Part shown: piece after piece, positions 49,456 through 60,548 of the stretch
Position numbering within the stretch: position 1 is the stretch's first letter
Layout: every line of letters begins with the position of its first letter
Origin: Garcia nutans
Taxonomy: Eukaryota; Streptophyta; Magnoliopsida; Malpighiales; Euphorbiaceae
Assembly (NCBI GenBank): GCA_947685225.1
Contig: CANTUV010000010.1
Location: 8,804,001-8,868,000 of the forward strand
Length of the DNA: 64,000 nt
Direction: 5' to 3'
Translations under genes and position numbers: made by a program
Notes under the pieces: model-generated
Database searches by the model: none
The model's input: the letters and a program-made list of their open reading frames with translations, nothing else
Told to the model about the DNA's origin: nothing

Positions 49456-52400
49456 TCAAGCAAATGCTGATAAGATATTCTTCTTGAGGGTAAATTCATC
49501 TGCCTTCGCAGGGCTGATTGACTGCACAGTCGGTCATGGAAAGAAACAAGAAAAAGGACAAAAGCAATCAATCAGCAACTACAAATTAAACTCACAATTC
49601 CTTATAATAATGTTCTGATCCTCAATGCCCAACATAAAAAAAATAAAAATAAAAATAATATATCTCAAAATGTTAAAAGGATAACTATATAACTCAAATA
49701 CGCTTCAACTCAGAGAATTCAATTCATTAATGTACCTTGTCAAGCATGCGCTGCAGCCGCTCAATTTCATTCTTGGCATAGTCAGAACCTTTTGCCATAC
49801 AGTTCTTAGCAGCTTTCAGGTAAATCTTTCCATACCTAAACAACAGGGAATTGATACGGTCATATCCTCGGTCCACTAGATATTAATAAATAACAAAAGG
49901 TCAAAAGCACAAAATATATCACAGCTTTTAGAACAATATTTTTAAAAATCCTTAGGCAGCACGAGTACAGTAGAAAGGAAGCAACATAATTCAATTCAAA
50001 AATTAAACAGAATGGCCCGTGCAATTAAGTACCTTTGAGTGGAACCCTTGAGTTTCTCAACTTCCTCTTCTATTCGAGAAAACACCGCTTTCTTTTCATC
50101 ATTGCTATCAGCTACAAACTCTTTCACCAAGGCATCCAAAGATTCGATTATACCAGCCTATCAATAGAATATCGAGTAAGTTTAGCAACAAAAACAAAAA
50201 GTTGAATTTCCAACTTGTAATTCACAAACTAACTTTTGAGGTAAGCAGTCCTTTTTCATCACGACTGGTCCCACACTTATCATTAATGAAACTGACAAAG
50301 GCTTCCAAGTCTCTACCGCCTTCATATTCTTCCCCAGCTTTATTGCCTTTGGGAAAGAATTTCAGTGTCGGGTACCCACTAACTGCAAACCTGCACAGAA
50401 CATAAGACCTTCAATATTGATTCTTGCAGATAATTAATATTGAGAACCCTTAGCATTTGATGAATGAACTCATCTATTATATTTCCCTTACTTTTCAGCT
50501 ATATCCCTATATTTGTCAGCATCAACGTTGGCAATCACTACATCTTCTTCTGATTTAAATGCTGTAGCTACCTTTTCATATGTCTGCCAATACAAAACAA
50601 GAGTCCAGGTCATTGCTTGTATGAGAAAGGCCCTGGGTATAAACAATGAAAACCCACGCTATGCAAGTATAATAATTATCAAACTATGATGTGATGAAAG
50701 AAAGAAGAAAAGGGTGTATAACATACAGGAGCAAGATTTTTGCAATGGCCACACCTAGAAGAAGAACAATTTGAATATCAATTTGCAAAATACAGCACCA
50801 AAATTGGGATGAAACAAGAATTGAGAAATAGTTTATAAGCTCCTATGAGTACTTTTGGGATATAAGAATTGCTGCAGTATAAATGCGCAAATTTGCTTAC
50901 CATGGTGCATAAAACTCCACCAGAACATCTTTGGTTTCATCCAAGACAACCTCATCGAAATTATCTGCTGTTAGCACCACTACATTCGAAGGGACTGCAG
51001 CTATCTTTACATTGGTCCCTGTAAAGAACATATTGGATCAGAAATTCTAACTTTGTTCTTCCCAATACACAAGCTTTTGTGAAGAGAAAAAACAGAAGTC
51101 AGTAACAGTGCCTAAAACTACAACAGGGGCATGAAATTGAAACTTAGTGTCGAAGCAACAGAGAATAGTCCTTTGGATGGAGATCCTCTGAAGCACTGCT
51201 GACCAAGCATGACAAACTTATAACCACACCAAACAGAATGGACAGGGACATCATGCAGTTGAGAAAGAAGAAGCGAAAGGAATTCTTCATCATATTGAGG
51301 GAAAAAAAAAAGAACAAGCCACATGTTACCACAGTTTGATTATGTTGCATCCATGTCTAAACAATGGATTTTTTATATTGATCACAATAACAAATAAACA
51401 TGCCCATGGATTATAAGATCTTTAGTTAACCAATAGGTGTAAAGCAACTTCATAAGAAAGACTATTACCTCCTTCATTATTCACAAACTCAGCAAGGGAT
51501 TCTACAGTACGTGGCCCTTCATACCTATGAACACCACAAAATCACTTATCATGTACTCAATTCAGAAAGAAAGCAAATTCATATTGAAACATTCCCATAT
51601 TCTATGAGCTGCTGTGCAATTGAGTGATTCTTACTTTTTGGGTTCCAGAGACCCTTTTGGGAACCATTGAATTGTTGGGTACCCCGAAACCCCATATTTA
51701 CTACATAAGCTCTTGTGCTCATCGCAGTCCACCTATATAAACCAAGTACGTATCATATTAGCATATTTAAAAGCAGAGTAACATAATACTAATGTTTGTA
51801 TGAGCACTCACAAAAGGAATATTACAGCTCTATCAGGCAAAGAAAAGCTTGTAGCTTTACCTTTCCAATCAAAACAGATTTTGCCTTCTTAAAGCTTGTT
51901 CCAAGTTTCTCGTACTCGGGAGCAAGCTTTTTACAGTGACCACACCTGTCACATCCAAAATAGCATAAGCGCAGTCCATGGTTATAAGGAACTTCATGTC
52001 TACGAGAATCCTTAAATGGCAAAACCCCAGATACAAACTGACACAAGGCACCACAGAGATATTTGACTAAAAGACATAATGATAATTCTCACGATGTATA
52101 ACATTGCTAAATCTTACCAAAAAATGTCCAAACAGTGATCTCTATAATTCCATTTCTATTTCCAAGCCAAATACAAAGTAGCTAAAAGGTTTCCAATCAT
52201 AATTAGCAAGCTTAAACAGAACTATTATATAGATCAACTAATGATTAGCATATAAAACCAAGAATCTATAGCTATTTACGCCAAAATTCGAACCAAGATT
52301 TCATAAGAGTAATGGATCAATATGTTACCAAGGAGCATAGAATTCGACAAGAGCGCCTCTATCTTGACCAACCTCCTTCTCGAAGCTATCTTCTGTTAGC

Positions 52401-52483
52401 AAAACGACATCGTCTGCTAGAGCAGATATCGCCAACAAGGCCAAGGCACCAAAAGCTACCCAGATCTGCTTGTACTTCTCCAT
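49456..52483 (-). CDS. PDIL2-1: Protein disulfide isomerase-like 2-1 (two thioredoxin domains plus ERp29-type C-terminus)
   Basis: Minus-strand exons: 52483-52329, 51945-51861, 51732-51635, 51524-51469, 51018-50901, 50754-50727, 50583-50492, 50390-50234, 50157-50033, 49835-49736, 49521-49456. Together they give 1080 nt, 359 residues plus stop, with all GT...AG borders in phase. Residues 1-23 form a signal peptide (IWVAFGALALLAISALA). Two thioredoxin domains follow, each with a WCGHCK active site (about 52-57 and 171-176) and a cis-Pro loop (SGYPT). The C-terminal approx. 95 residues are an ERp29-type helical domain (for example AVFSRIEEEVEKL). There is no KDEL/HDEL tail; it ends LSAFA. Members of this branch oxidise and isomerise disulfides of secretory proteins in the endoplasmic reticulum; Arabidopsis UNE5/MEE30 belongs to it. 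Each W codon of a WCGHC motif is split by an intron. The gene appears fully intact. Confidence 0.95.
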
Positions 52484-52620
52484 TACTTTCTTTCTTTCTT
52501 TACTCTGTTTCGCTATTTTTTAATTTTTCTTTTCTTATCAGCTTAAACGAAAAATTGAATTTCTAGACGATAGGCGATAGATGTTAAGGGGAAGGACACC
52601 TCACGCCCGTCGATTTGTTT

Positions 52621-52724
52621 ACGTGGCATATTTTGATTTGCTTTTAACCGTAAGTATGGTGTTCTCTTCTGACTGTCACACGCTGGAGCTTTGTGCTTTT
52701 TGATATTTCAGACACAGTGACGTG
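52621..52724. promoter_or_regulatory. ACGT-core bZIP sites upstream of PDIL2-1
   Basis: ACGTGGC at 52621-52627 and TGACGTG at 52718-52724 lie about 140 and 240 bases upstream of the PDIL2-1 start codon. TGACGTG is the core of plant unfolded-protein-response elements bound by bZIP factors, and ACGTGGC is G-box/ABRE-like. Use of either site is inferred from position only. Confidence 0.4.
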
Positions 52725-54927
52725 CTTTGATGATGTGGCGATTTATAAGAGGTTCAATTCCATATTATTTGTGGCTGGGCTTTAGCCATTGAATGAAACT
52801 GGAGAAGTCAAACTTGGGTTGTGAACTTGTGATCCGTTTTGGAAATGGGCCCAATTCAAACCCAAACTGTTCTTAACTAGACTCGAACTTAGCCCATATC
52901 CAATGCTAAAGGCCTGATAGATCCGTAAACGTAAGCGAGAAAATTATAGAGGCAATTACGGTATATATTACGGTCGGTGGCTAAAGTTTTATTTTTTCAA
53001 CAGTGTAAAAACAAGCTAGCATTTTTTTACCATTTGACGATAATATTTTTTTATTTTTATTTAAATTTTTTTAATGCCATATTATCGTTATACATACAAA
53101 AAAAAAATAAATATATATAACATATATAAAATATACATAACAAAACTTATATATAACATATATAAAATATACATAACAAAACAAATATCTACCAAACATC
53201 TATTGTACATCTATATAATATTTTTAATAGTTTTAATTTTATTATCAATCTTTTTAATTTTTTCCTTCAAAAAATTAATATTTAATTTTTTATTCTATAT
53301 AATATTCAAACAACACCAACCCAACTACTACATAAAATATACATAACATACATATAATATCTATCAAACATCTATCATATCTAACAAACATCTATACGAC
53401 ATTTATATAAAAAATATTTTTTAACTTTTTTTACATATATAATATTCAAAATTTATTTAAAAATAAATTTTATAATTTTTAATAATATATTTTTATATTT
53501 TTTACTTTTTATATTTTTTAGTATTATTTATTTTTTATAGTTAAAATTAAAATTTTCTCTTTATAAAAATTAATAAATTCTATATACTGATAAATTAATT
53601 TAAAATATTAATTTTTATTATGTTATTATAATATTTTTATTTAATGGTGAAGTTTAAAAAAAAGATAAAAATTAAAATAAAATATTAATTTTAGCTAAAG
53701 AATGTGAATTTTTTGAAAAAAAAAATTATTTTAGTGAAAAGTAAAGTATTTTTAAATTTTTACATTTTTTTAAAAGCATAAATATTTTTATTTTTTTTAA
53801 TATTTTTAAAATAAAGTTTATTTTTTTAGATATTTTTGTAAATGTCCAAAAATTATATAGTATGTATTTTTTCTTCAAAAATAACATTTTTTTTTAAAAT
53901 TAAAAATATATTTTTTAAATTTAACTATAAATACATTATATGTATATTTTTAATATATTAAATATGTATATTTCTGAAAATAAATATTTTTAAAATTAAA
54001 ATTTAAAAATAAATATTTTTAAAAAAATTTATATCTCATAAAATTTTTTTATATTTTATAAAATTTTTGTAGAAAGTTCAAACTAAAACATCGAATAAAT
54101 ATTGCAGAGACGCATTGGGAAAGTGAAATACCGAAGAGAAGAAATTTGATTAATTTTTATCAGATCTTTCAAAATACCATCAATGAAATAAAAAACTATT
54201 AAGTTTACCATATATTTTTAAAATATTTATAAATTTATTAAAATTTAAGATTAATTTATAATTTTATCAGATTTATAATTAATTTTAAATTTTATCTGTA
54301 TAGTTTCTAATAATGTTATTATACAAATGATAATATTTATAAATTTATTATGAGTTTATTATATACTTTTATAAAATAATTAAAATATTCCTCATAAAAT
54401 ATGTAAAAATTTTATAAAATCTGGTGAGAGTTAATTTTTACCCTTTTTTATCCCACTCATAGCCATGAATGGTGAAATTTTTTTTATTTTTTTTTTTTGA
54501 GATATGGTGAAAATTTAAAGTTAAAACATGAAGACAATGACATTTTTTTATTAATGGAATTTCACATTAAATAATGGCTAGGACAAATGATGAATAAATA
54601 AAATATGAATTCATTGAAAATAATAAAACTAATTTTTAAGATATTATTAGTTGTATAAATAGTTAGCATTTTGCAATTTTTTATCATATTATTTTATTTA
54701 ATTTATATTTTTTAAAAATATTTTTCGTTGTATATGTAAAACAATACTCCTCTCGTATTAAAATATTAAAAACACTTCTCATCTCACACGTATTAAAAAA
54801 AATTAAATTAATAGATAAATTTTTTTAATAATCTATATATTTTATCATCTATTTATATTAAATAGCTATTTTACCATCTATTTATACTAATTAAAAGTTT
54901 TCCAATAAGCTTCGGTAAGCACACGCC
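52725..54927. other. Gene-free AT-rich region with short tandem repeats
   Basis: At 53107-53178 a unit of about 36 bp (ATATATAACATATATAAAATATACATAACAAAAC type) occurs twice. Related ACATCTAT/AACATCT motifs recur to about 53410, similar to 3040-3110 in the tandem duplication. The remainder to 54420 is extremely AT-rich. No gene is seen. Confidence 0.5.
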
Positions 54928-55280
54928 ATTACTTCTCTTTTATCATTTCTAAATACACATCCCAAACCGATTTTATTATTGCCCAAAAGACCAGCATCGC
55001 AATTTAATTTGCACTGATCCGGAGGCGATGGAACCCATCCCCTGGGGGAGGTTGACCTTCTATTTCAATGAAATTCACCTACAGGAGAAACATGAGGGGC
55101 AGCAGCATGGATAAGTTGAGAGCAAGTAAAGCTTTTGCCTTCGTGATGATATTTGTTCCTAGCTAACCAAATGGAATAACAAATCGTTGACAATTTCACC
55201 ACATCCTCCAAACTGCACACATTCAATACATTTATGAACCAGTTCTTAAAACTGGAACCCGTTAGCCTGAAAATCGTAGG
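54928..55280 (-). mobile_element. LINE retrotransposon fragment, RNase H (RVT_3) part
   Basis: Read on the minus strand, one frame gives NWFINVLNVC, then SIWLARNKYHHEGK, PPDQCKLNCDAG and IGLGCVFRND. This is the order and motif set of the RNase H region at the end of plant non-LTR retrotransposon polyproteins. At least one in-frame stop is present. The upstream part of the same element lies at 56459-56870, separated by a MULE insertion. Confidence 0.7.
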
Positions 55281-56458
55281 GGTGTTAGCGGAATAATTAC
55301 CAAAAATATGAAAAAAGTCTATTAAAATTATAAAAATATAAGACTTCTCTCAAATATTATCAAAATATGTGAGTCAAATTGCCAAATTAAAAATGTGACT
55401 TTCGATTTAGCTATTTAATTTTTTTAATTTTTTAAACTCATTAAACAAAAATTTTGAGTTTCAATTCTAATGAAACTGAAACTTAAAGTTTTGGACAAAT
55501 AATTTAGTACAGTAATTTATACTAAATCATAAGTATGAGTTGTAGTTTGATGTATTTTATTTTTTTATTTTTAATATTGAATCAAACCGCAATTTTAAAT
55601 TGCGGTTTGGTTCATTTTATTTTTAAAAAAATATTAAATCAAACTACAACTCTAAATTGTGGTTTCATTTTATAAAAAAATTTGAACCAAATTATAATTT
55701 TACAGATTGGTTCAATATTTAAAAAAAAAATTAGATTATAAGTCTAAATTGAGGTTTGGTTTACTATTTAAAAATAAAATAAAATAAAATGGAGTAGACA
55801 ATGGAAATGTGATCCGCCCCTTGTTTGAACAACATGGAAATGTGAGAGAGGTTGCTTTGATTAAAGATAAGAGAACACATGACAGCAACAAGGTCCGTAT
55901 AAATGCTATTTTTAATGAGTAATCGTTGTTCAAATCTCTCTTTCTTTTAATTAGTTCATATTTAATATTTCTCTTTTTTTTTTGTCTTCTCTTGCATTTT
56001 GCCAGCTGTCAGTTAACTAAATAATATTCATTGTTATTGGTTCACTATTATTGATTAAAAAATCAGTTGTTAATTGCATATTGCATTTTATTTATTTTTT
56101 TAACTATTAAACTAAACAGTAAATTAGACTTATAGTTTGATTCATTTTATTTTTTTTTTAAATATTGAACTAAACCGTAATTATAAGTTATGATTTGATT
56201 CAATTTTTTTTAAGAAATCAAATTAAAACTCAGAATTACAGTTTTATTTAATATATAAAAATAAAATAAAATACATCAAACTGTAATTATATTTGAGATT
56301 TGGTGTAAATTATTATACTAAATTATTTGTCTGAAAATTTAAATTTCAATTTTATAAGTTTAAAATATTTAAAAAAAATTAAATAACCAAACCGAAAGTC
56401 ACATTTTAATAATTTTAAGAAACTTATCGCACGTTTTGGTAATTATCCCGGTGTTAGC
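55281..56458. mobile_element. MULE with long inverted repeats and a captured gene fragment (Pack-MULE)
   Basis: The element spans 55290-56449 (1160 bp). Identical 9-bp direct repeats GGTGTTAGC flank it at 55281-55289 and 56450-56458, the target-duplication size of Mutator-like elements. The ends begin GGAATAATTACCAAAA and, reverse-complemented from the right, GGGATAATTACCAAAA. The similarity continues for several hundred bases (left arm to about 55760, right arm from about 56090). The centre, about 55790-56010, is unlike the arms and contains an RRM-coding fragment. It is inserted in a LINE of the opposite reading direction and has no transposase. Confidence 0.85.
55812..55892 (+). pseudogene. 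Captured exon fragment resembling the first RRM of FCA
   Basis: Translation reads IRPLFEQHGNV then EVALIKDKRT, matching the start of RRM1 in the plant flowering-time RNA-binding protein FCA. There the line continues with a Gln triplet before an exon end. Here two extra bases and a G-to-T change after KRT break that frame, but CAGCAACAAG still follows at 55883-55892, and GT comes next as at an exon border. Recognition is from memory of the family. No other part of an RRM protein is seen. Confidence 0.65.
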
Positions 56459-56870
56459 AAGATTCCAAGCTGGAGAGAAAGTTGGGCATTCTCTGCATAA
56501 ATGAACAAATGTCTCCTCCTCGTTACAGAAATTACAGCAATTGGGAAAAATGGCAATCCTTCTATGTAGCACCGACTTGGTTGGCAGGACGTCCAAAGAT
56601 GCACGCCATAGGAAATTACAAATTTTTGGTGCCACAGGAAGCTTTCAGATCGACTTTCAAAATCGGGAATCTTGTGAAGTAGTTTCCTATGTTAGTGCAT
56701 TAAACTCCATTTTATATGCAATTCTATATCCACTACGAACCACATAACCGCCAACATTGTTGTAAAACCAAGCCAGAGAATCATATCCTCACCATGGCTC
56801 AATGGAATCTTCAAAATGTTGTCAATGTTAGCATGTGAGAAAACCCGGGATAACAAGGGTATAGCCTATA
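56459..56870 (-). mobile_element. LINE retrotransposon fragment, zinc-binding (zf-RVT) part
   Basis: The minus-strand frame at 56635-56459 reads KICNFLWRASLDVLPTKSVL, then CNFCNEEETFVHLCRECP, the zf-RVT domain that follows the reverse transcriptase of plant LINEs. Upstream, VVRSGYRIAYKM is visible in another frame after a frameshift, and a stop separates the pieces. The element is decayed and continues across the MULE into 55280-54928. Confidence 0.75.
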
Positions 56871-59336
56871 TAAAAATATAGGCTACACACATATATATAA
56901 AAAATAGGATAACAATGTCAACATGGAATTTTCTATATAAAAATAAAATAAAAAATAATTATTTTTTTATTTTTAATATATACATTGCATATATATCTAC
57001 ACACATATATATATGTGTATATATGTATGAACTAAGTGAGTCCACTGCCTCGGGACCTCCTTGAGTTCCACCACTGGCCACTGCCACCAATCTAAATTTT
57101 GAATTTTGTTAGGACAGTAAAAAATTTAGGAGTCAATTTGGGTTTTAATCCTAAGTAATTTATGTTGTGAAGGGCTGACCGTTTTCAAGAATAAAAAATT
57201 AGTTAATTGTATATAGTCCGACAAATATTTAAAAAATTAAAATTTAATAGTACTTATAGCTGTACAATATGCTTGATATGAAACAGGTTGACCATACAAA
57301 ATAACCGAACTTAATTAACAAAGGGCTAATTCAAAGTTGTGCATTTAACTAGAGATGAGGTTAGGTTGATCGATTAATTAACCGATCAAACTAAAACTTA
57401 ATCAACTTTTTTAAAGAATATTTTTTTATCGAAAAGAATAATTTTATATTTTAATCAGTTTGATTAATTGAATAAGTCAATTTGATTCGGATAAAATTTT
57501 AATGGATTGAATAAATTGAAAAATAATATTTTATTTATTTTCGATTAATCTTTAAAACTAAAAACCAAAATACCTTAATTTCTCCAACTAAAACCAAATT
57601 AAGATATTGGATTGGTTAATCAGTACCAATTCCGCCCACCCCCACCTTTAACATCTACATGTTTTAGAAAAGACATACATTTAACATTCAACATCTCAAA
57701 AAGGTACATTTAATACAAAGATTATAGTGCTGGAACATATATTAATTATACAACTGTATATATTATTGGCTGGCAGTTGGCTTCCTGTTTAACTTGGGGC
57801 AAGTTAAGCAAATGTGTATGGTAGATTTATGCGGCTAGAAATTGGAAAAAGTGGTTGTTTCCACCACCAAAGCGCATCCCATGGTGGGGAATTCAGAATT
57901 CTACACAAGTCCAGAGAATTCCAACTCTATAGTCTATACCCTTGTAGCTGACCGCTGACACTTTTCATTAAATTAATATCTACCACCTTACCCTACATGA
58001 CGATACTGCATTAATCCCACCATTTTTAATACTATGCTGTAAAGTAATTGGTTCTCCGTTATTATTTTTTCCACCTTTACATGAAGGCAGCCTCAATGAA
58101 TTAAAATTATTGCAGATGAAAACACTAATAAAATTTTAATATATACATATATTTATCAGCGTCAAGCTATCTAATTTATATTAGAGAATCAATTCTATAT
58201 TAATAGCTAGATTATATATTTGTATTTGATAAATGTGATATTTAACAAGAATTCTTATATTACAAAGACATTTCTTAATTATATGATCTCATAATTTCCC
58301 CCCATTTCAAAATAAATCAAATAAGACTTCGTAACACGTATTTCACTGTCATATTTTATACTATAAAATAGAGTTATATATCTTTTAATATATAATAAAT
58401 TATATAAATAATGCGAGGAATAAGGATACTTTTTTTTTTAGTTTAATGATATTAAAAATATCTCAGAAACTATAAGATTACAATTTAAAATCAATAAAAT
58501 AAAATAATATATATACATATATTTATATAGTCCACGATTTGAATTTCCAACATTTTAGCCTATAAAATAAAATATTCATTCCCTAATCACTCGTCCAATA
58601 ATTAAAATATTAAATTAGTTTAAAGATAATCTTAATTAGTCCCTACAAATCCAAGCAATCCGCTAATTTGATTAAACAGACCCACAAGTCTACTTCAGTT
58701 ATTCTCTCGCAAAATTGATATTGAAAAATCTCTTTTCAGAAGAAGAAGAAACAACGGCAAATAACATATTTTTCTCACTTTGCTGTTCAAACTAGCGTAT
58801 TTAATTAGATAACACTGTATTTGATTATTATGTTCATTGAATACTAATTAATTTCAACATCAAGAACACTCCCAATTAGCAAGAATTGTGTATGTGTCCA
58901 TTATAAAATCCAAAGAAATAAAGAAAGTTATATGGTGATTAATTCACCATGCCTGACATTTTAATTTATCAGCATTCTTCCTCTTAGTACTGTTTCTGAT
59001 ATCTTAATTCAATTAGCTTCTTACTGTCACATTATTTAATACTGCAGAAACACCATGATCACCATTCACCAATTACCATTCTCTAATTATTGGCCAATAG
59101 TGAACCCACATGCACTGTCTTTGTGCATTATAGTTGTGAATTACTATATTTTTTAATCTAGGAGTACTTTTTGAAAAAAAAATAAATTTTTAGTTTTATT
59201 TTTAAAATTTTACTAAATTATAAGGTTTTTTTTGAAAATTTATTAATTAATTATTCAAATCTAAATTTGTAAAATCATTTAACTATTTATTTTTATTTTT
59301 TCATAAAAAATAATAAAATTTTATGCCAAAATACCG
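56871..59336. other. Gene-free AT-rich region
   Basis: No coding sequence is recognised. (AT)n tracts occur near 57000. A stretch at 57350-57630 with TTAACCGATCAA/TTGATCGGTTAA-like motifs may be a decayed hAT element. Confidence 0.4.
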
Positions 59337-59959
59337 AAATCTATTTCTGCCTGCACAACGAAACACCATCATCCACTTCTTCATCGTCTCTGATCTACGC
59401 TTCCACCAGGTGGAAAAAAAAATGAAGTTGGAACAGTGGAACAGATGGATGAAAAGAGAGCCCACTTAACAGCAGTCATGCAAGTCTATAATTAACTATT
59501 ACTCCCTCTGCTCTAAAATTATTGCCTACCTGTCTTTTGGGCGTCTCAAAATAGTAATTCATTTTCTATTTTTTATTTTAAATATTATATGTGTTTTTAG
59601 TTATACTCTTCAATTAATTAGTATGTGTTTTAAATATTGAGAAGCATTTTCTATGAAATTATTAATTTTAATTTTATCATCATTAATTAAGAAAAATGAA
59701 TAAAATAAATAAAGTTTAAATATGACACATATAAAAATATATATTTGAATTTTTTTTTCGCATTCTCAATAAATGTATTTATATTAAATTAGTTATCATT
59801 TCATTGAATAAAGCTTGTGAATTATTAATTTTAATTTTATTTAAAAATACGAGAACTGAGGAACAGGGTTTTGAATTCAAAAATGGTGAAGTTGTTAAAG
59901 CGGTGGAAGAAGCCATGCAAAAGAAAGGGTTGATGAGTCCTGAAACTGACTGCAAACAG
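59337..59959 (+). pseudogene. Unidentified coding remnant split by a Stowaway-like MITE
   Basis: The less AT-rich stretches 59337-59480 and 59867-59959 flank the MITE. The second reads FEFKNGEVVKAVEEAMQKKG and then a stop at about 59958. I do not recognise the parent gene, and no complete frame connects the two parts. Confidence 0.3.
59500..59866. mobile_element. Stowaway-like MITE
   Basis: The left end CTCCCTCTGCTCTAAAATTATT after a TA dinucleotide is the classic Stowaway (Tc1/mariner) terminus. The right end near 59866 (GAGAACTGAGGAACAG) is a decayed complement. Confidence 0.5.
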
Positions 59960-59966
59960 TAGGTCT

Positions 59967-60545
59967 TTAGAGTATCTCCAATGGGGGAGGAACAAAGCTA
60001 TTTCTATTGGACCATATTAAAATGTCATATAGACATTTAGTGCTACTAAAATAAAAGTGAGGTTCTTGATAGACAATTTTCATTTTAGTGAGTCTCATTT
60101 TTATATTTATTTTATTTATTATTTTATTTTTATTAATTAAATTTTAAATATTAATTTATTTTTATTATGACATAATAAAATTATTTAGTTATGTAAATAA
60201 TTTATTTAATTGATTTATTTATAAAAATTATTATTTTATTAAAAAAATATTATTCTTATCAATAAATTATTATTTTTATTAAAAATAATTATTTTTATTA
60301 AAAAATTTTATTTTAAAAAATTATTATTTTTATCAAAAAGTATCAAAATTATTATTTTTTTTAAAAAATATTATTTTTATTTTAAAAATTATTAATTTAT
60401 GAAAAATATTAAAATTATAATTTTTATTAAAAATAATTTATTTATATTTACAAATTTCATTTTTTCAAATAAAGAACTATCATTTGGTTTGATAACAAAG
60501 TGGTGCGGTCTTTCTTTGAAAAAATCATTCCACTTTCGTTGGACT
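59967..60545. other. AT-rich region with a MITE-like start
   Basis: TCTTTAGAGTATCTCCAATGG at about 59962-59982 resembles the terminus of common plant MITEs, but I could not find the matching right end. No gene is seen. Confidence 0.35.
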
Positions 60546-60548
60546 TAT

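Noticed and set aside
51118..51350. Overlapping minus-strand frames in a PDIL2-1 intron
   Set aside because: They lie within the intron between exons 51524-51469 and 51018-50901 and show no homology or splice support.
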